A stretch of 64,000 nt of DNA, from positions 186,001 to 250,000 of the forward strand of contig NZ_JAJADQ010000003.1 of assembly GCF_020447315.1 (NCBI RefSeq), given 5' to 3'. Positions 44,775 through 52,934 of this stretch are shown here, piece after piece (the stretch's first letter is position 1; each line of letters opens with the position of its first letter). The translations under genes and the position numbers were made by a program. The DNA is from Hymenobacter nitidus. Its GTDB lineage: Bacteria; Bacteroidota; Bacteroidia; Cytophagales; Hymenobacteraceae. A model generated the notes under the pieces. The model saw only the letters and a list, made by a program, of their open reading frames with translations, made no database searches and was not told the DNA's origin.

Positions 44775-47546
44775 TTACTCAAATAACCAGTCCACTTCCT
44801 TAGCCTGTGCCCCGCCGCTGTTCAGGCCCGCATTGTAGGTGGGCACCGGCTGGCGGGCATCGACAAAGCCCAGCAGCAACACGGCGCCCCGACCCAGATT
44901 GAGCGTATGGGTACCGGCCTTAAAGCTATAGGCGTGCACGTTCACCGGGGGCTGCCCGGCCACGGCCACGGCGTTGGCAATCTTGATGTCGGCCTGCCCG
45001 TAGTCGTTGGCGCTGGCGTCGGTTTCGAGCTGGGGCGCGGGCAGGTAGCGCGGACTTTTCGCATTGAAGTAGCCCACCAGCAGCTGCACGGGCCGGGTGG
45101 TAGTAAAGCGCACCTCGGTGCCTTGCTTGCGCTGCTGACTCCGGCTCAGGCGCAGCCCCCGCAGGCCCGCCAGTTCCGGGGCCAGGGCCGCAATGGCCGC
45201 CGTTGTATCAGCAAAAACAGCCTGGCCCGCCTTAAGCGAATACGAGCCAGCCTTGGTGAGCAGCGTGACGGGCGCGTTGGCCAGCACCGTGTTTTTCCGG
45301 ACCACGGGCACTAGGCGCACCTGCTTGATCGAGTCCAGGTTGTGGCGCAGGTGCCGCACTTCCTTTTGGTAGACGGGCAGCATTTCGGCCCAGGTAATGT
45401 AGGTGGCATCCACGCCGCGCATCGGAATTTTGCGCTGGGCGGTCTGCATGCTGTTGGCGTAGAGGTAAGTGTCCTTGGTCAGGCTCACCATCTTCTCCCA
45501 GTGCTGCACGCTGCGCTCCAGCAGCGGCAGGGCCGCCTCTAAATCGGCCACGTTGCGCGAGTACTTGTAGCGCAGCACGTGCAGGGCGGCTAAGGCCTTG
45601 TCGGCGTAGAAGTTGGCCAGCGCGTCTTGGCAGTACATGTCGTTTTTGAGGCGGGCAAACTCGGCCTGGTTTCTAGTTACCGCCGGCGCGGCCCGCTCAA
45701 TGGCTGCTACTGCCGCCTTACCGTGGGCTACCACCTCGGCCGCTACCTGGGGCGGGGTTTCGCCGACGTGGGGCAGGCCCTTGGCTTCCTTCTCGGCGTA
45801 CTCGATAATCATCTCCCCTTCCGGCGCTTCCGATTCGTACAGAAGCGTAAACAGGCCGTAGCGCTTGGGGTTGATAAGCTGGGTCATGAGCATGCCCAGG
45901 GTCAGGGTCTGGCGGTTGCCGTCGGTGATGCCGTAGCGGCGCAGGAGCTTGGGCTCAATCTCGCCGGCCTGCTCGTAGGCTTCCAGCACCTGCTTGCCGG
46001 CTGCCACGTCGGTGCCGTACAGGGTGCCCAGCTGCTGGCCCCAGTACTCGATTTCGGCGGGCCGGGGCCGGTCGGCCTTCCAGGCGTAGCGGGCCCACTG
46101 CTTGTACCAGATCCAGTCCCTATCCACCTGCAGCAGGCGCTCGGGCGTTTTGTCGGCGGTGTAGGGCCAGTCCCAGTACGAGGCCTGGGGGTAGAGGTGC
46201 AGGCCGTTGGCCCCGTAGATGCCGTGCATGGCTTGCACCGATTTCTGGATAAAATCGGCTGAGCCGTAGCGGAAGGGTTCCAGGTTGGCCAGGATGTGCA
46301 CGTTTTCGATGTGCACCGAATTCATGCCGCTCAGGGTGCGGTGCAGCTCGGCCCAGGAGCCGCGCGGGGTGTAGGTCGTCAGGGCCTCCCCGTTGAATTT
46401 GGCTTCGGTGTACAGGTTCTTATACAGCGGCAGCGCGGCCTTGATTACGCTCGGCGCGTCGGTGTCGTGGGCCCGCAGCACGATGGGCGGCAGCTCGGTC
46501 TGGCCCAGGGCCTTGAGGCCGTCGTGCACGCCGGGAATGATGGTCTTGGTAAACCAGTCGATGTCGTCCTGGCCCACGCCTTCCATGGCTTCGCCCAGGG
46601 CCACCATCAGGCCCACGTTGGGGTATTTCTCCACGAAGGCGGCAATGGACTTGCGGGTATAGTCGCTCAGCAGTGGGGTGATGGGCCGGGCCCGGTCCTG
46701 GGTTTTGATGCCGTGGTGCTCGGCAAAGGGCTTGGAAACAATAATGTTGTAGAACATCTGAATCACCCAGATACCGCGCTTATCGGCCTCCTGGGCCAGA
46801 AACCGGTACATCTCCTCGTTCTTCTTAAAGGTCGCGTCGTCAACTTCCACCGCGTAGGGGTAGTCCTTGAGGCGCACCAGGGAGGCAAACGGGTGGCCGT
46901 TCCAGAGGTAGAGCGAGTTCATGCGGTTGTCGGCCAGCATGTCCAGGTACTTCACCCACAGGGCTTTGTCGTAGAGCCACGGAAATACCTCGGGCGTATA
47001 GGGATACTCGTACACGGTGCGGCCGGGCAGGTAGTACGGCTTCTGCACCCCGATGCAGGCCCCGCGCAGCACCATTTCGGGCTGGTCGGTGAGGCTGATG
47101 TTGTCGCTGAGTTTGCCTTGGCTCTGCACCTGCTCGGCCAGCTCCAGGCAGCCGTAGAGGGCTCCGGTGTTGTCGGCCCCGCTGATGAGAACGTTGTTGT
47201 TGGCGGCTGAAACGATGGAAAAGCCCTCTTTGCCGGGGGCAGTGGCACCAGTGGCGGCCGCCTGGCGCAGCAGCCCGTCGGCGGCCCGGCCCACCAGAAT
47301 CTGGTTTTTTTTCCGGCCGGGCTGGTCCTGCTCACTGATGGTGACCTGGTAGCCGGCCTTGCGCAACGCCGTGGCCAGCCGCTCGGCCCCGTAGTGCAGA
47401 CGGCCGTGGGCGTTTTTGGGCAGCACGATGGTGCGCGCCCGGCCCGCCGGGTCCGGCTCCGCAGCCCGGGTGCCGAGCGAGGAAAGCAGCAGGCAGCCGA
47501 TCAGGAAATAACGGGTGGCAAGGTGCTTCCACAAACTTGGACTCAT
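44775..47546 (-). CDS. Putative alpha-glucuronidase-like TIM-barrel hydrolase (GH67/GH115-related)
   Basis: A 923-residue secreted protein. Residues about 35-160 form an alpha/beta domain of the GH67N/GH20b type (TIVLPKNAHGRLHYGAERLA, NNNVLISGADNTGALYGCLE LAEQV). A TIM barrel follows (RGACIGVQKPYYLPGR, NRMNSLYLWNGHPFASLVRL, VGLMVALGEAMEGVGQDD, WDWPYTADKT), then a helical domain and a C-terminal beta-sandwich ending HTLNLGRGAVLLLGFVDARQ. The arrangement recalls GH115/GH67 alpha-glucuronidases, but the match is at fold level only. It heads a minus-strand operon and has an operator-promoter in the 47.5-48.0-kb region. Confidence 0.6.
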   Translation of the reverse strand: MSPSLWKHLATRYFLIGCLLLSSLGTRAAEPDPAGRARTIVLPKNAHGRLHYGAERLATALRKAGYQVTISEQDQPGRKKNQILVGRAADGLLRQAAATGATAPGKEGFSIVSAANNNVLISGADNTGALYGCLELAEQVQSQGKLSDNISLTDQPEMVLRGACIGVQKPYYLPGRTVYEYPYTPEVFPWLYDKALWVKYLDMLADNRMNSLYLWNGHPFASLVRLKDYPYAVEVDDATFKKNEEMYRFLAQEADKRGIWVIQMFYNIIVSKPFAEHHGIKTQDRARPITPLLSDYTRKSIAAFVEKYPNVGLMVALGEAMEGVGQDDIDWFTKTIIPGVHDGLKALGQTELPPIVLRAHDTDAPSVIKAALPLYKNLYTEAKFNGEALTTYTPRGSWAELHRTLSGMNSVHIENVHILANLEPFRYGSADFIQKSVQAMHGIYGANGLHLYPQASYWDWPYTADKTPERLLQVDRDWIWYKQWARYAWKADRPRPAEIEYWGQQLGTLYGTDVAAGKQVLEAYEQAGEIEPKLLRRYGITDGNRQTLTLGMLMTQLINPKRYGLFTLLYESEAPEGEMIIEYAEKEAKGLPHVGETPPQVAAEVVAHGKAAVAAIERAAPAVTRNQAEFARLKNDMYCQDALANFYADKALAALHVLRYKYSRNVADLEAALPLLERSVQHWEKMVSLTKDTYLYANSMQTAQRKIPMRGVDATYITWAEMLPVYQKEVRHLRHNLDSIKQVRLVPVVRKNTVLANAPVTLLTKAGSYSLKAGQAVFADTTAAIAALAPELAGLRGLRLSRSQQRKQGTEVRFTTTRPVQLLVGYFNAKSPRYLPAPQLETDASANDYGQADIKIANAVAVAGQPPVNVHAYSFKAGTHTLNLGRGAVLLLGFVDARQPVPTYNAGLNSGGAQAKEVDWLFE

Positions 47547-47639
47547 GGGCGCGGGGAGTTATTACGAGGGAAAGATGATTCGCCAAGCCGCTACGGGCGG
47601 GTTCAGGGCCCAGAGCCGGCAAAGCAGAACGAATGCCCT

Positions 47640-47702
47640 CAAAGGTATCCGCAGGCGCCGCCCGCGTCTTATACCATCTTCTCCGGCTCTTATAGCATGT
47701 TG
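47640..47702 (-). promoter_or_regulatory. AraC-type operator plus -7 box, TIM-barrel/GH28/GH95 operon
   Basis: On the minus strand CAACATGCTATA (47691-47702) and GAAGATGGTATA (47670-47681) are direct repeats 21 bp apart. They are followed after exactly 22 bp by TACCTTTG (47640-47647), a perfect -7 consensus. Half-sites, spacing and -7 distance equal those of the symporter promoter. The leader to the ATG is about 85 nt. Confidence 0.78.
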
Positions 47703-47958
47703 CCATCGGCCCGCGGCCTGCCTGCGGACACTATAAGGAGTGGTTTGACTGGTATGCACCACCGCCGGTTTTCGTCCCGAGCCGGTTCGGCTATTACTTT
47801 TGGCATCCGCAGGGCAGGTAACGGTACCTTTTTCAGGATTTCCAGCTCCGCAACCGGCTCACTACCCCAAACCGGGCCGATTACTCCCGGACCAGCGCAA
47901 ATTGGGTAGCTGCCCGCTCCGGAACGCGCGCCCGGGAAAGCCGAACTGGCCGGAATGC

Positions 47959-48021
47959 TAACATCCTACACAGGGTCGAAAAAATGGTATAGGTGCCGCC
48001 CGCTTTTGTCCTGTTATTTAG
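47959..48021 (+). promoter_or_regulatory. AraC-type operator plus weak -7 box, PL1 operon
   Basis: TAACATCCTACA (47959-47970) and AAAAATGGTATA (47980-47991) are half-sites 21 bp apart. At the expected 22-bp distance lies TTATTTAG (48014-48021), a two-mismatch version of TAnnTTTG. The leader to the ATG would be only about 20 nt. The distal half differs by one base from that of the isomerase-SusCD promoter. Confidence 0.62.
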
Positions 48022-48046
48022 CTGCGGTTAAAACCCCACCTTCCCC

Positions 48047-49684
48047 ATGAAAAAAATTGCTGGCTCCCTTCTCGGTTTGGCCGTGTCCGTCGCAACGCAG
48101 CACGCAGCCCTGGCCCAATACCCCCAGATTCCGGCCGACGTGCAGAAAGCCAGCAAAGAGCTGATGGACGACGCCATGCGCCAGTCGGAACTGGCCTGGG
48201 CCAAGGCCTACCCCATCATTCAGCAGGAAGCCCGCCAGGGCAAGCCCTACATTCCCTGGGCCGCCCGCCCGGTCGATTTGCCCCAGTCGCCGCTGCTCGC
48301 GTTTCCGGGCGCCGAGGGAGGCGGGGCCCATTCCTTCGGGGGCCGGGGCGGCAAGGTCTACGTGGTGACCAGCCTGGAGGACCGCGGCCCGGGCACCCTG
48401 CGCGAGGCCTGTGAGCAGGGCGGGGCCCGCACCATCGTGTTCAACGTGGCCGGCATCATCCGCCTGAAAACTCCGCTCATTATCCGGGCGCCCTACGTCA
48501 CCATTGCGGGCCAGACCGCGCCCGGCGACGGAATCTGCGTGGCCGGCGAATCGGTGTGGATCAACACCCACGATGTGGTGATTCGCTACATGCGCTTCCG
48601 CCGCGGCGAAACCAACGTGGGCCGGCGCGACGACGCCATCGGGGGCAACCCCATCGGCAACATCATGATTGACCACGTCTCGGCCTCCTGGGGCCTGGAC
48701 GAGAACATGTCGATGTACCGCCACATGTACAACGACAGCACCGGCATTGCCGAGCAGAAGCTGGGTACGGTGAACATCACGATTCAGAACTCTATCTTCT
48801 CCGAGGCCCTGGATACCTGGAACCACGCCTTCGGCAGCACCCTGGGCGGGGAGAACTGCACCTTCATGCGCAACCTCTGGGCCGACAACGCCGGCCGCAA
48901 CCCTTCCATCGGCTGGAACGGGGTGTTCAACTTCGCCAATAACGTGATGTTCAACTGGGTGCACCGCTCCACCGACGGCGGCGACTACCGGGCCATGTAC
49001 AATATTGTCAACAACTACTACAAGCCCGGCCCGCTCACGCCCAAGGATTCGCCGGTGGGCCACCGCATCCTCAAGCCCGAATCGGGCCGCAGCAAGCTGG
49101 GCTACCAGGTCTACGGCCGCGCCTACGTGAACGGCAACATCATGGAAGGCAACGAGAAGGTCACCAAGGACAACTGGGACGGCGGCGTGCAGGTGGAGGA
49201 GCTCTCCAACGCGGGCAAGTACATGGCCGACATGCGCGTGAACACGCCCCTGCCTATGCCCGACATCACTATCCTGCCCACCCCGAAAGCCTACGCCTAC
49301 GTACTGGAAAACGCCGGCGCCACCCTGCCCAAGCGCGACCCGGTGGATACGCGCATCGTGGAGCAGGTGCGCACGGGCAAAATCACCTACAAGGAAGGTG
49401 TGAAGCTGCCCGAAACCCAGTTCAAGCACCGCCGCCTGCCCATCGACTCCTACAAGCAGGGCATCATCACCGACATCAGCCAGGTGGGCGGCTACCCCAC
49501 CTACGCCGGCCAGCCCTACCAGGACGCCGACAAGGACGGCATGCCCGACCAGTACGAGAAGAAGAACAAGCTCAACCCCAACGACGCCGCCGACGCCAGC
49601 CAGGTGCGGGGCAAAGACGGCTACACCAACATCGAAGTGTACCTCAACAGTGTGGTGCCGGTCAAGGAAGTAAAGCCGACCTAG
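48047..49684 (+). CDS. PL1-family pectate lyase-like protein, second paralogue
   Basis: A 545-residue secreted beta-helix lyase, closely similar along its whole length to the gene at 22292-23944. It shares the helical linker (QSELAWAKAYPIIQQEA), GAEGGGAHSFGGRGGKVYVV, INTHDVVIRYMRFRRG, DHVSASWGLDENMSMYRH and C-terminal calcium loops DADKDGMPDQYE and VRGKDGYTNIEVYL. It would act on homogalacturonan stretches. It is the first gene of the plus-strand block and is divergent from the TIM-barrel operon. Confidence 0.87.
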   Translation: MKKIAGSLLGLAVSVATQHAALAQYPQIPADVQKASKELMDDAMRQSELAWAKAYPIIQQEARQGKPYIPWAARPVDLPQSPLLAFPGAEGGGAHSFGGRGGKVYVVTSLEDRGPGTLREACEQGGARTIVFNVAGIIRLKTPLIIRAPYVTIAGQTAPGDGICVAGESVWINTHDVVIRYMRFRRGETNVGRRDDAIGGNPIGNIMIDHVSASWGLDENMSMYRHMYNDSTGIAEQKLGTVNITIQNSIFSEALDTWNHAFGSTLGGENCTFMRNLWADNAGRNPSIGWNGVFNFANNVMFNWVHRSTDGGDYRAMYNIVNNYYKPGPLTPKDSPVGHRILKPESGRSKLGYQVYGRAYVNGNIMEGNEKVTKDNWDGGVQVEELSNAGKYMADMRVNTPLPMPDITILPTPKAYAYVLENAGATLPKRDPVDTRIVEQVRTGKITYKEGVKLPETQFKHRRLPIDSYKQGIITDISQVGGYPTYAGQPYQDADKDGMPDQYEKKNKLNPNDAADASQVRGKDGYTNIEVYLNSVVPVKEVKPT

Positions 49685-49788
49685 CCCGGACTGTTGGCCG
49701 CTTTTCTTCCGCTGTGTAAGGCCCGACTCCCCAGAGGCCGCTAGCTTAGCGCCCCCGCATTTTTCTTCACGCCTGCCTTTTTCGCCCA

Positions 49789-52700
49789 GTGCCCACGCCC
49801 CGCTTCCTGCCCGCCGCCTTGCTGTTCCTACTCGCCGCCAGTGCCACGCCGGGGCTGGCGCAGGGCGGCAAGCCGGTGAAAAAGCAGCCGCCCGTGTCGA
49901 CCGACGCACAGGGTAAGCTGGTGTACGCCCCCGATTCACTGGGCAACCGGATTCCGGACTTTTCCTACTGCGGCTACCAGGCCGGGGAACAGGCTATTCC
50001 GCTGGTGCGCAGCCGGGTGGTAGTGCCGGCCCAGGCCGGGGATGCCACCGCCCGCATTCAGGCTGCGTTGAACTACGTGGCGGGCCTGCCGCTGGGCAAG
50101 GACGGGTTTCGCGGGGCAGTGCTGCTGGGCCGAGGTCGGCACGAAGTGGCCGGCCGCCTGCTCATCCGGGCCTCGGGCGTGGTGCTGCGCGGCAGTGGCC
50201 TTGATGAAAACGGCACCACTCTCATTGGCACCGGTTACTCGCGCGACAACCTGCTTACCCTCACCGGCCGCAACGACCGGAAGCTGGAAAACGCCCAGGC
50301 CATTACCGACGCCTACGTACCAGTAAATGCCCGCACCGTGCGCGTGGCCCAGGCTGCCAGCTTCAAAGTCGGGGACCGGGTGCTGGTGCAACGGCCTTCC
50401 ACGGCGGCCTGGATTCAGACGCTGGGCACTTACACATTTGGCGGGGGCGAGTCGGCCCTGGGCTGGAAACCCGGGCAGCGCGACCTGTTCTGGGACCGGC
50501 AGGTGGTGGCCGTGGATGCCACTGGCATCACCCTGGACGCGCCCCTTACCACCGCGTTAGACCAGAAGTACGGCGGTGGCACCGTGGCCCGCTACACCTG
50601 GCCCGGACTACTTACGCGGGTCGGGGTGGAAAACCTGCGGCTGGAATCGGCCATGGACCCGGCCAATGCCAAAGACGAAGACCACCGCTGGATGGCTGTG
50701 GTGCTGCAGCACGTGCAGGACGCCTGGGTGCGGCAGGTCACGTTTCGCCACTTCGCCGGCTCGGCCGTGCTGGCCCACGAATCGGTGCGCCGCCTGACGG
50801 TGGAAGACTGCATTTCCACCGAGCCGGTGTCGGAAATCGGGGGCGAGCGGCGCAACACCTTTCTCACCAAGGGCCAGCAAACCCTGTTTCAGCGCCTGTA
50901 CGCCCAATCCGGTTACCACGATTTTGCCGTGGGCTATTGCGCGGCCGGCCCCAACGCCTTCGTGCAGTGCGAGGCCGAGGACGCCTACAGCTTCAGCGGG
51001 GCCATCGACAGCTGGGCCGCAGGCACTTTGTTCGACATCGTGAAAGAGTACGGGCAAGCCCTGCGCTTCGGCAATCGGGAGCAGGACGGACAGGGCGCCG
51101 GCTGGGCCGCGGCCAACAGCGTGTTCTGGCAGTGCACCGCCGCCCGCGTGGACTGCTACCAGCCGCCCACGGCCCAAAACTGGGCTTTTGGGACCTGGGC
51201 CCAGTTTGCCGGCAACGGCCACTGGGAGCAGTCCAACGAGCACATCAAGCCCCGCAGCCTCTACTATGCTCAGCTCCAGGACCGCCTCGGCGCCGCGGTG
51301 GCCAGCCGGGCTTTTCTGCTGCCCATTTCCACCGAAGCTTCGAGCAGTCCGCCCGTGGCCGTAGCCCAGGAACTGACCAAGCTCTCGGCCCAGGCCGCCC
51401 CTACCCTGCTGGCGTTCATCCAGGCCGCGCCTCAGCGCCAGCCCATTGCCACGCAGGACAAGGCCCCCAGCATTGATAATGTAAAGACCAGGCCGGCTGC
51501 CAAGCCCGCGTACGCCGCGCCTCTGCAAGTGACCCGCGGCATGCTGGTGCGCGGCAACGCCTTGGTGACGGGGCGCCGCCAGGAAGTACCCTGGTGGAAC
51601 GGCAGCGCCCGGCCCCACGGCCTGCGCACCCCCAAGCCCCACGTCACGCGCTTCGTGCCGGGCCTGACGGGTCCGGGCCTGACCGACGAGCTAGCCCAGA
51701 TGACCGACTCGCTGCAGGCCGGCAACGTGGTGGCCCTTTCCCACAACTACGGCCTGTGGTATGAGCGCCGCCGCGACGACCACGAGCGGGTAAAGCGCAT
51801 GGATGGCGAGGTGTGGGCCCCGTTCTACGAACTGCCTTTCGCCCGCAGCGGGCAGGGCACCGCCTGGGACGGCCTGAGCCGCTACGATTTGACTAAGTAC
51901 AACAAGTGGTACTGGGGCCGCCTGGCCGAGTTTGCCGACCTAGCCGACCAAAAAGGCCTGGTACTGCTCAACCAGCACTATTTCCAACACAACATCATCG
52001 AGGCCGGGGCTCACTACGCCGACTTTCCCTGGCGGCCGGTCAACAACATCAACAACACCGGCTTTCCCGAACCCGCACCCTACGCCGGCGACAAGCGCAT
52101 CTTCATGGCCGAGCAGTTCTACGACGTGACGGACGCCACGCGCCGGCCCCTGCACCGGGCCTATATCCGGCAGTGCCTGAATAACTTCGTGGGCAAAACC
52201 GGTGTCGTGCACCTGATTGGGGCCGAATTCACGGGGCCGCTGAGCTTAGTGCAGTTCTGGCTCGACACTATTAAAGAGTGGGAAGCAGAAACCGGCCAGC
52301 AAGCCACCATTGCTCTGAGCACTACCAAGGACGTGCAGGACGCCATCCTCGCCGACCCGGCCCGGGCTGCCGTCGTCGACGTTGTCGACATCAACTACTG
52401 GCACTACCAGGCCGACGGTAGCGCCTACGCCCCGCTGGGCGGGCAGAACCTGGCCCCGCGCCAGCACGCCCGCCTGCTCAAGCCCAAGCGCAGCTCCTTT
52501 GAGCAGGTGTATAGGGCCGTGCGCGAGTACCGCCAGCAGTTTCCCGCCAAAGCCGTGTTCTACTCGGCCGACAGCTACGACGCCTTCGGATGGGCTGTGC
52601 TGCTGGCCGGCGGCTCGTTGCCCAGCCTGCCCCGCGTAGCCGATGCCCGCTTTGCCGCCGCCGTGGCCGACATGACGCCGCTGGAGCTGCCGGGCCAGCC

Positions 52701-52932
52701 CGCCGGGCAGTGGGCCCTAAGCAATGGTAAAACCGGCCTGCTGGTGTACCGCGACGGGTCGGCCCCGGTGCAGCTGGATTTGTCGGCGCTGAAAGGCACG
52801 TTCACCGTGCGGCGCATCAACCCCAAAACCGGCCAACTGAGCGGCGGCAAGGAAACCGTGAAGGGCGGCCAGCCAGTGACGCTCAGTGCGGAACCGGCGG
52901 GAGCGGAAGTCCTCTGGCTTCAGAAGAAATAA
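49789..52932 (+). CDS. Beta-helix plus DUF6298-like two-domain carbohydrate-active protein
   Basis: A large secreted protein of 1,047 residues starting with GTG and a signal peptide (LPAALLFLLAASATPGLA). Residues about 45-520 form a right-handed beta-helix of the pectin-lyase fold (GYQAGEQAIPLVRSRVVVPA, GVVLRGSGLDENGTTLIGTG, FRHFAGSAVLAHESVRRLTV). Residues about 590-1000 are a separate TIM-barrel-like DUF6298 domain (VVALSHNYGLWYERRRDDHE, WYWGRLAEFADLADQKGLVL, GAEFTGPLSLVQFWLDTIKE, VVDVVDINYWHYQADG). Two potential catalytic folds in one chain suggest sequential cleavage of one substrate (inference). It lies two bases upstream of the acetylesterase gene. Confidence 0.7.
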   Translation: MPTPRFLPAALLFLLAASATPGLAQGGKPVKKQPPVSTDAQGKLVYAPDSLGNRIPDFSYCGYQAGEQAIPLVRSRVVVPAQAGDATARIQAALNYVAGLPLGKDGFRGAVLLGRGRHEVAGRLLIRASGVVLRGSGLDENGTTLIGTGYSRDNLLTLTGRNDRKLENAQAITDAYVPVNARTVRVAQAASFKVGDRVLVQRPSTAAWIQTLGTYTFGGGESALGWKPGQRDLFWDRQVVAVDATGITLDAPLTTALDQKYGGGTVARYTWPGLLTRVGVENLRLESAMDPANAKDEDHRWMAVVLQHVQDAWVRQVTFRHFAGSAVLAHESVRRLTVEDCISTEPVSEIGGERRNTFLTKGQQTLFQRLYAQSGYHDFAVGYCAAGPNAFVQCEAEDAYSFSGAIDSWAAGTLFDIVKEYGQALRFGNREQDGQGAGWAAANSVFWQCTAARVDCYQPPTAQNWAFGTWAQFAGNGHWEQSNEHIKPRSLYYAQLQDRLGAAVASRAFLLPISTEASSSPPVAVAQELTKLSAQAAPTLLAFIQAAPQRQPIATQDKAPSIDNVKTRPAAKPAYAAPLQVTRGMLVRGNALVTGRRQEVPWWNGSARPHGLRTPKPHVTRFVPGLTGPGLTDELAQMTDSLQAGNVVALSHNYGLWYERRRDDHERVKRMDGEVWAPFYELPFARSGQGTAWDGLSRYDLTKYNKWYWGRLAEFADLADQKGLVLLNQHYFQHNIIEAGAHYADFPWRPVNNINNTGFPEPAPYAGDKRIFMAEQFYDVTDATRRPLHRAYIRQCLNNFVGKTGVVHLIGAEFTGPLSLVQFWLDTIKEWEAETGQQATIALSTTKDVQDAILADPARAAVVDVVDINYWHYQADGSAYAPLGGQNLAPRQHARLLKPKRSSFEQVYRAVREYRQQFPAKAVFYSADSYDAFGWAVLLAGGSLPSLPRVADARFAAAVADMTPLELPGQPAGQWALSNGKTGLLVYRDGSAPVQLDLSALKGTFTVRRINPKTGQLSGGKETVKGGQPVTLSAEPAGAEVLWLQKK

Positions 52933-52934
52933 GC

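Larger units (their letters stand above)
47547..48046. other. Divergent regulatory region between two PUL operons
   Basis: These 500 nt contain no plausible gene. Two copies of the bipartite AraC-type operator face outward, one serving the minus-strand operon (47640-47702) and one the plus-strand PL1 operon (47959-48021), about 260 bp apart. The stretch between holds no repeat that I could recognise. Confidence 0.7.
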
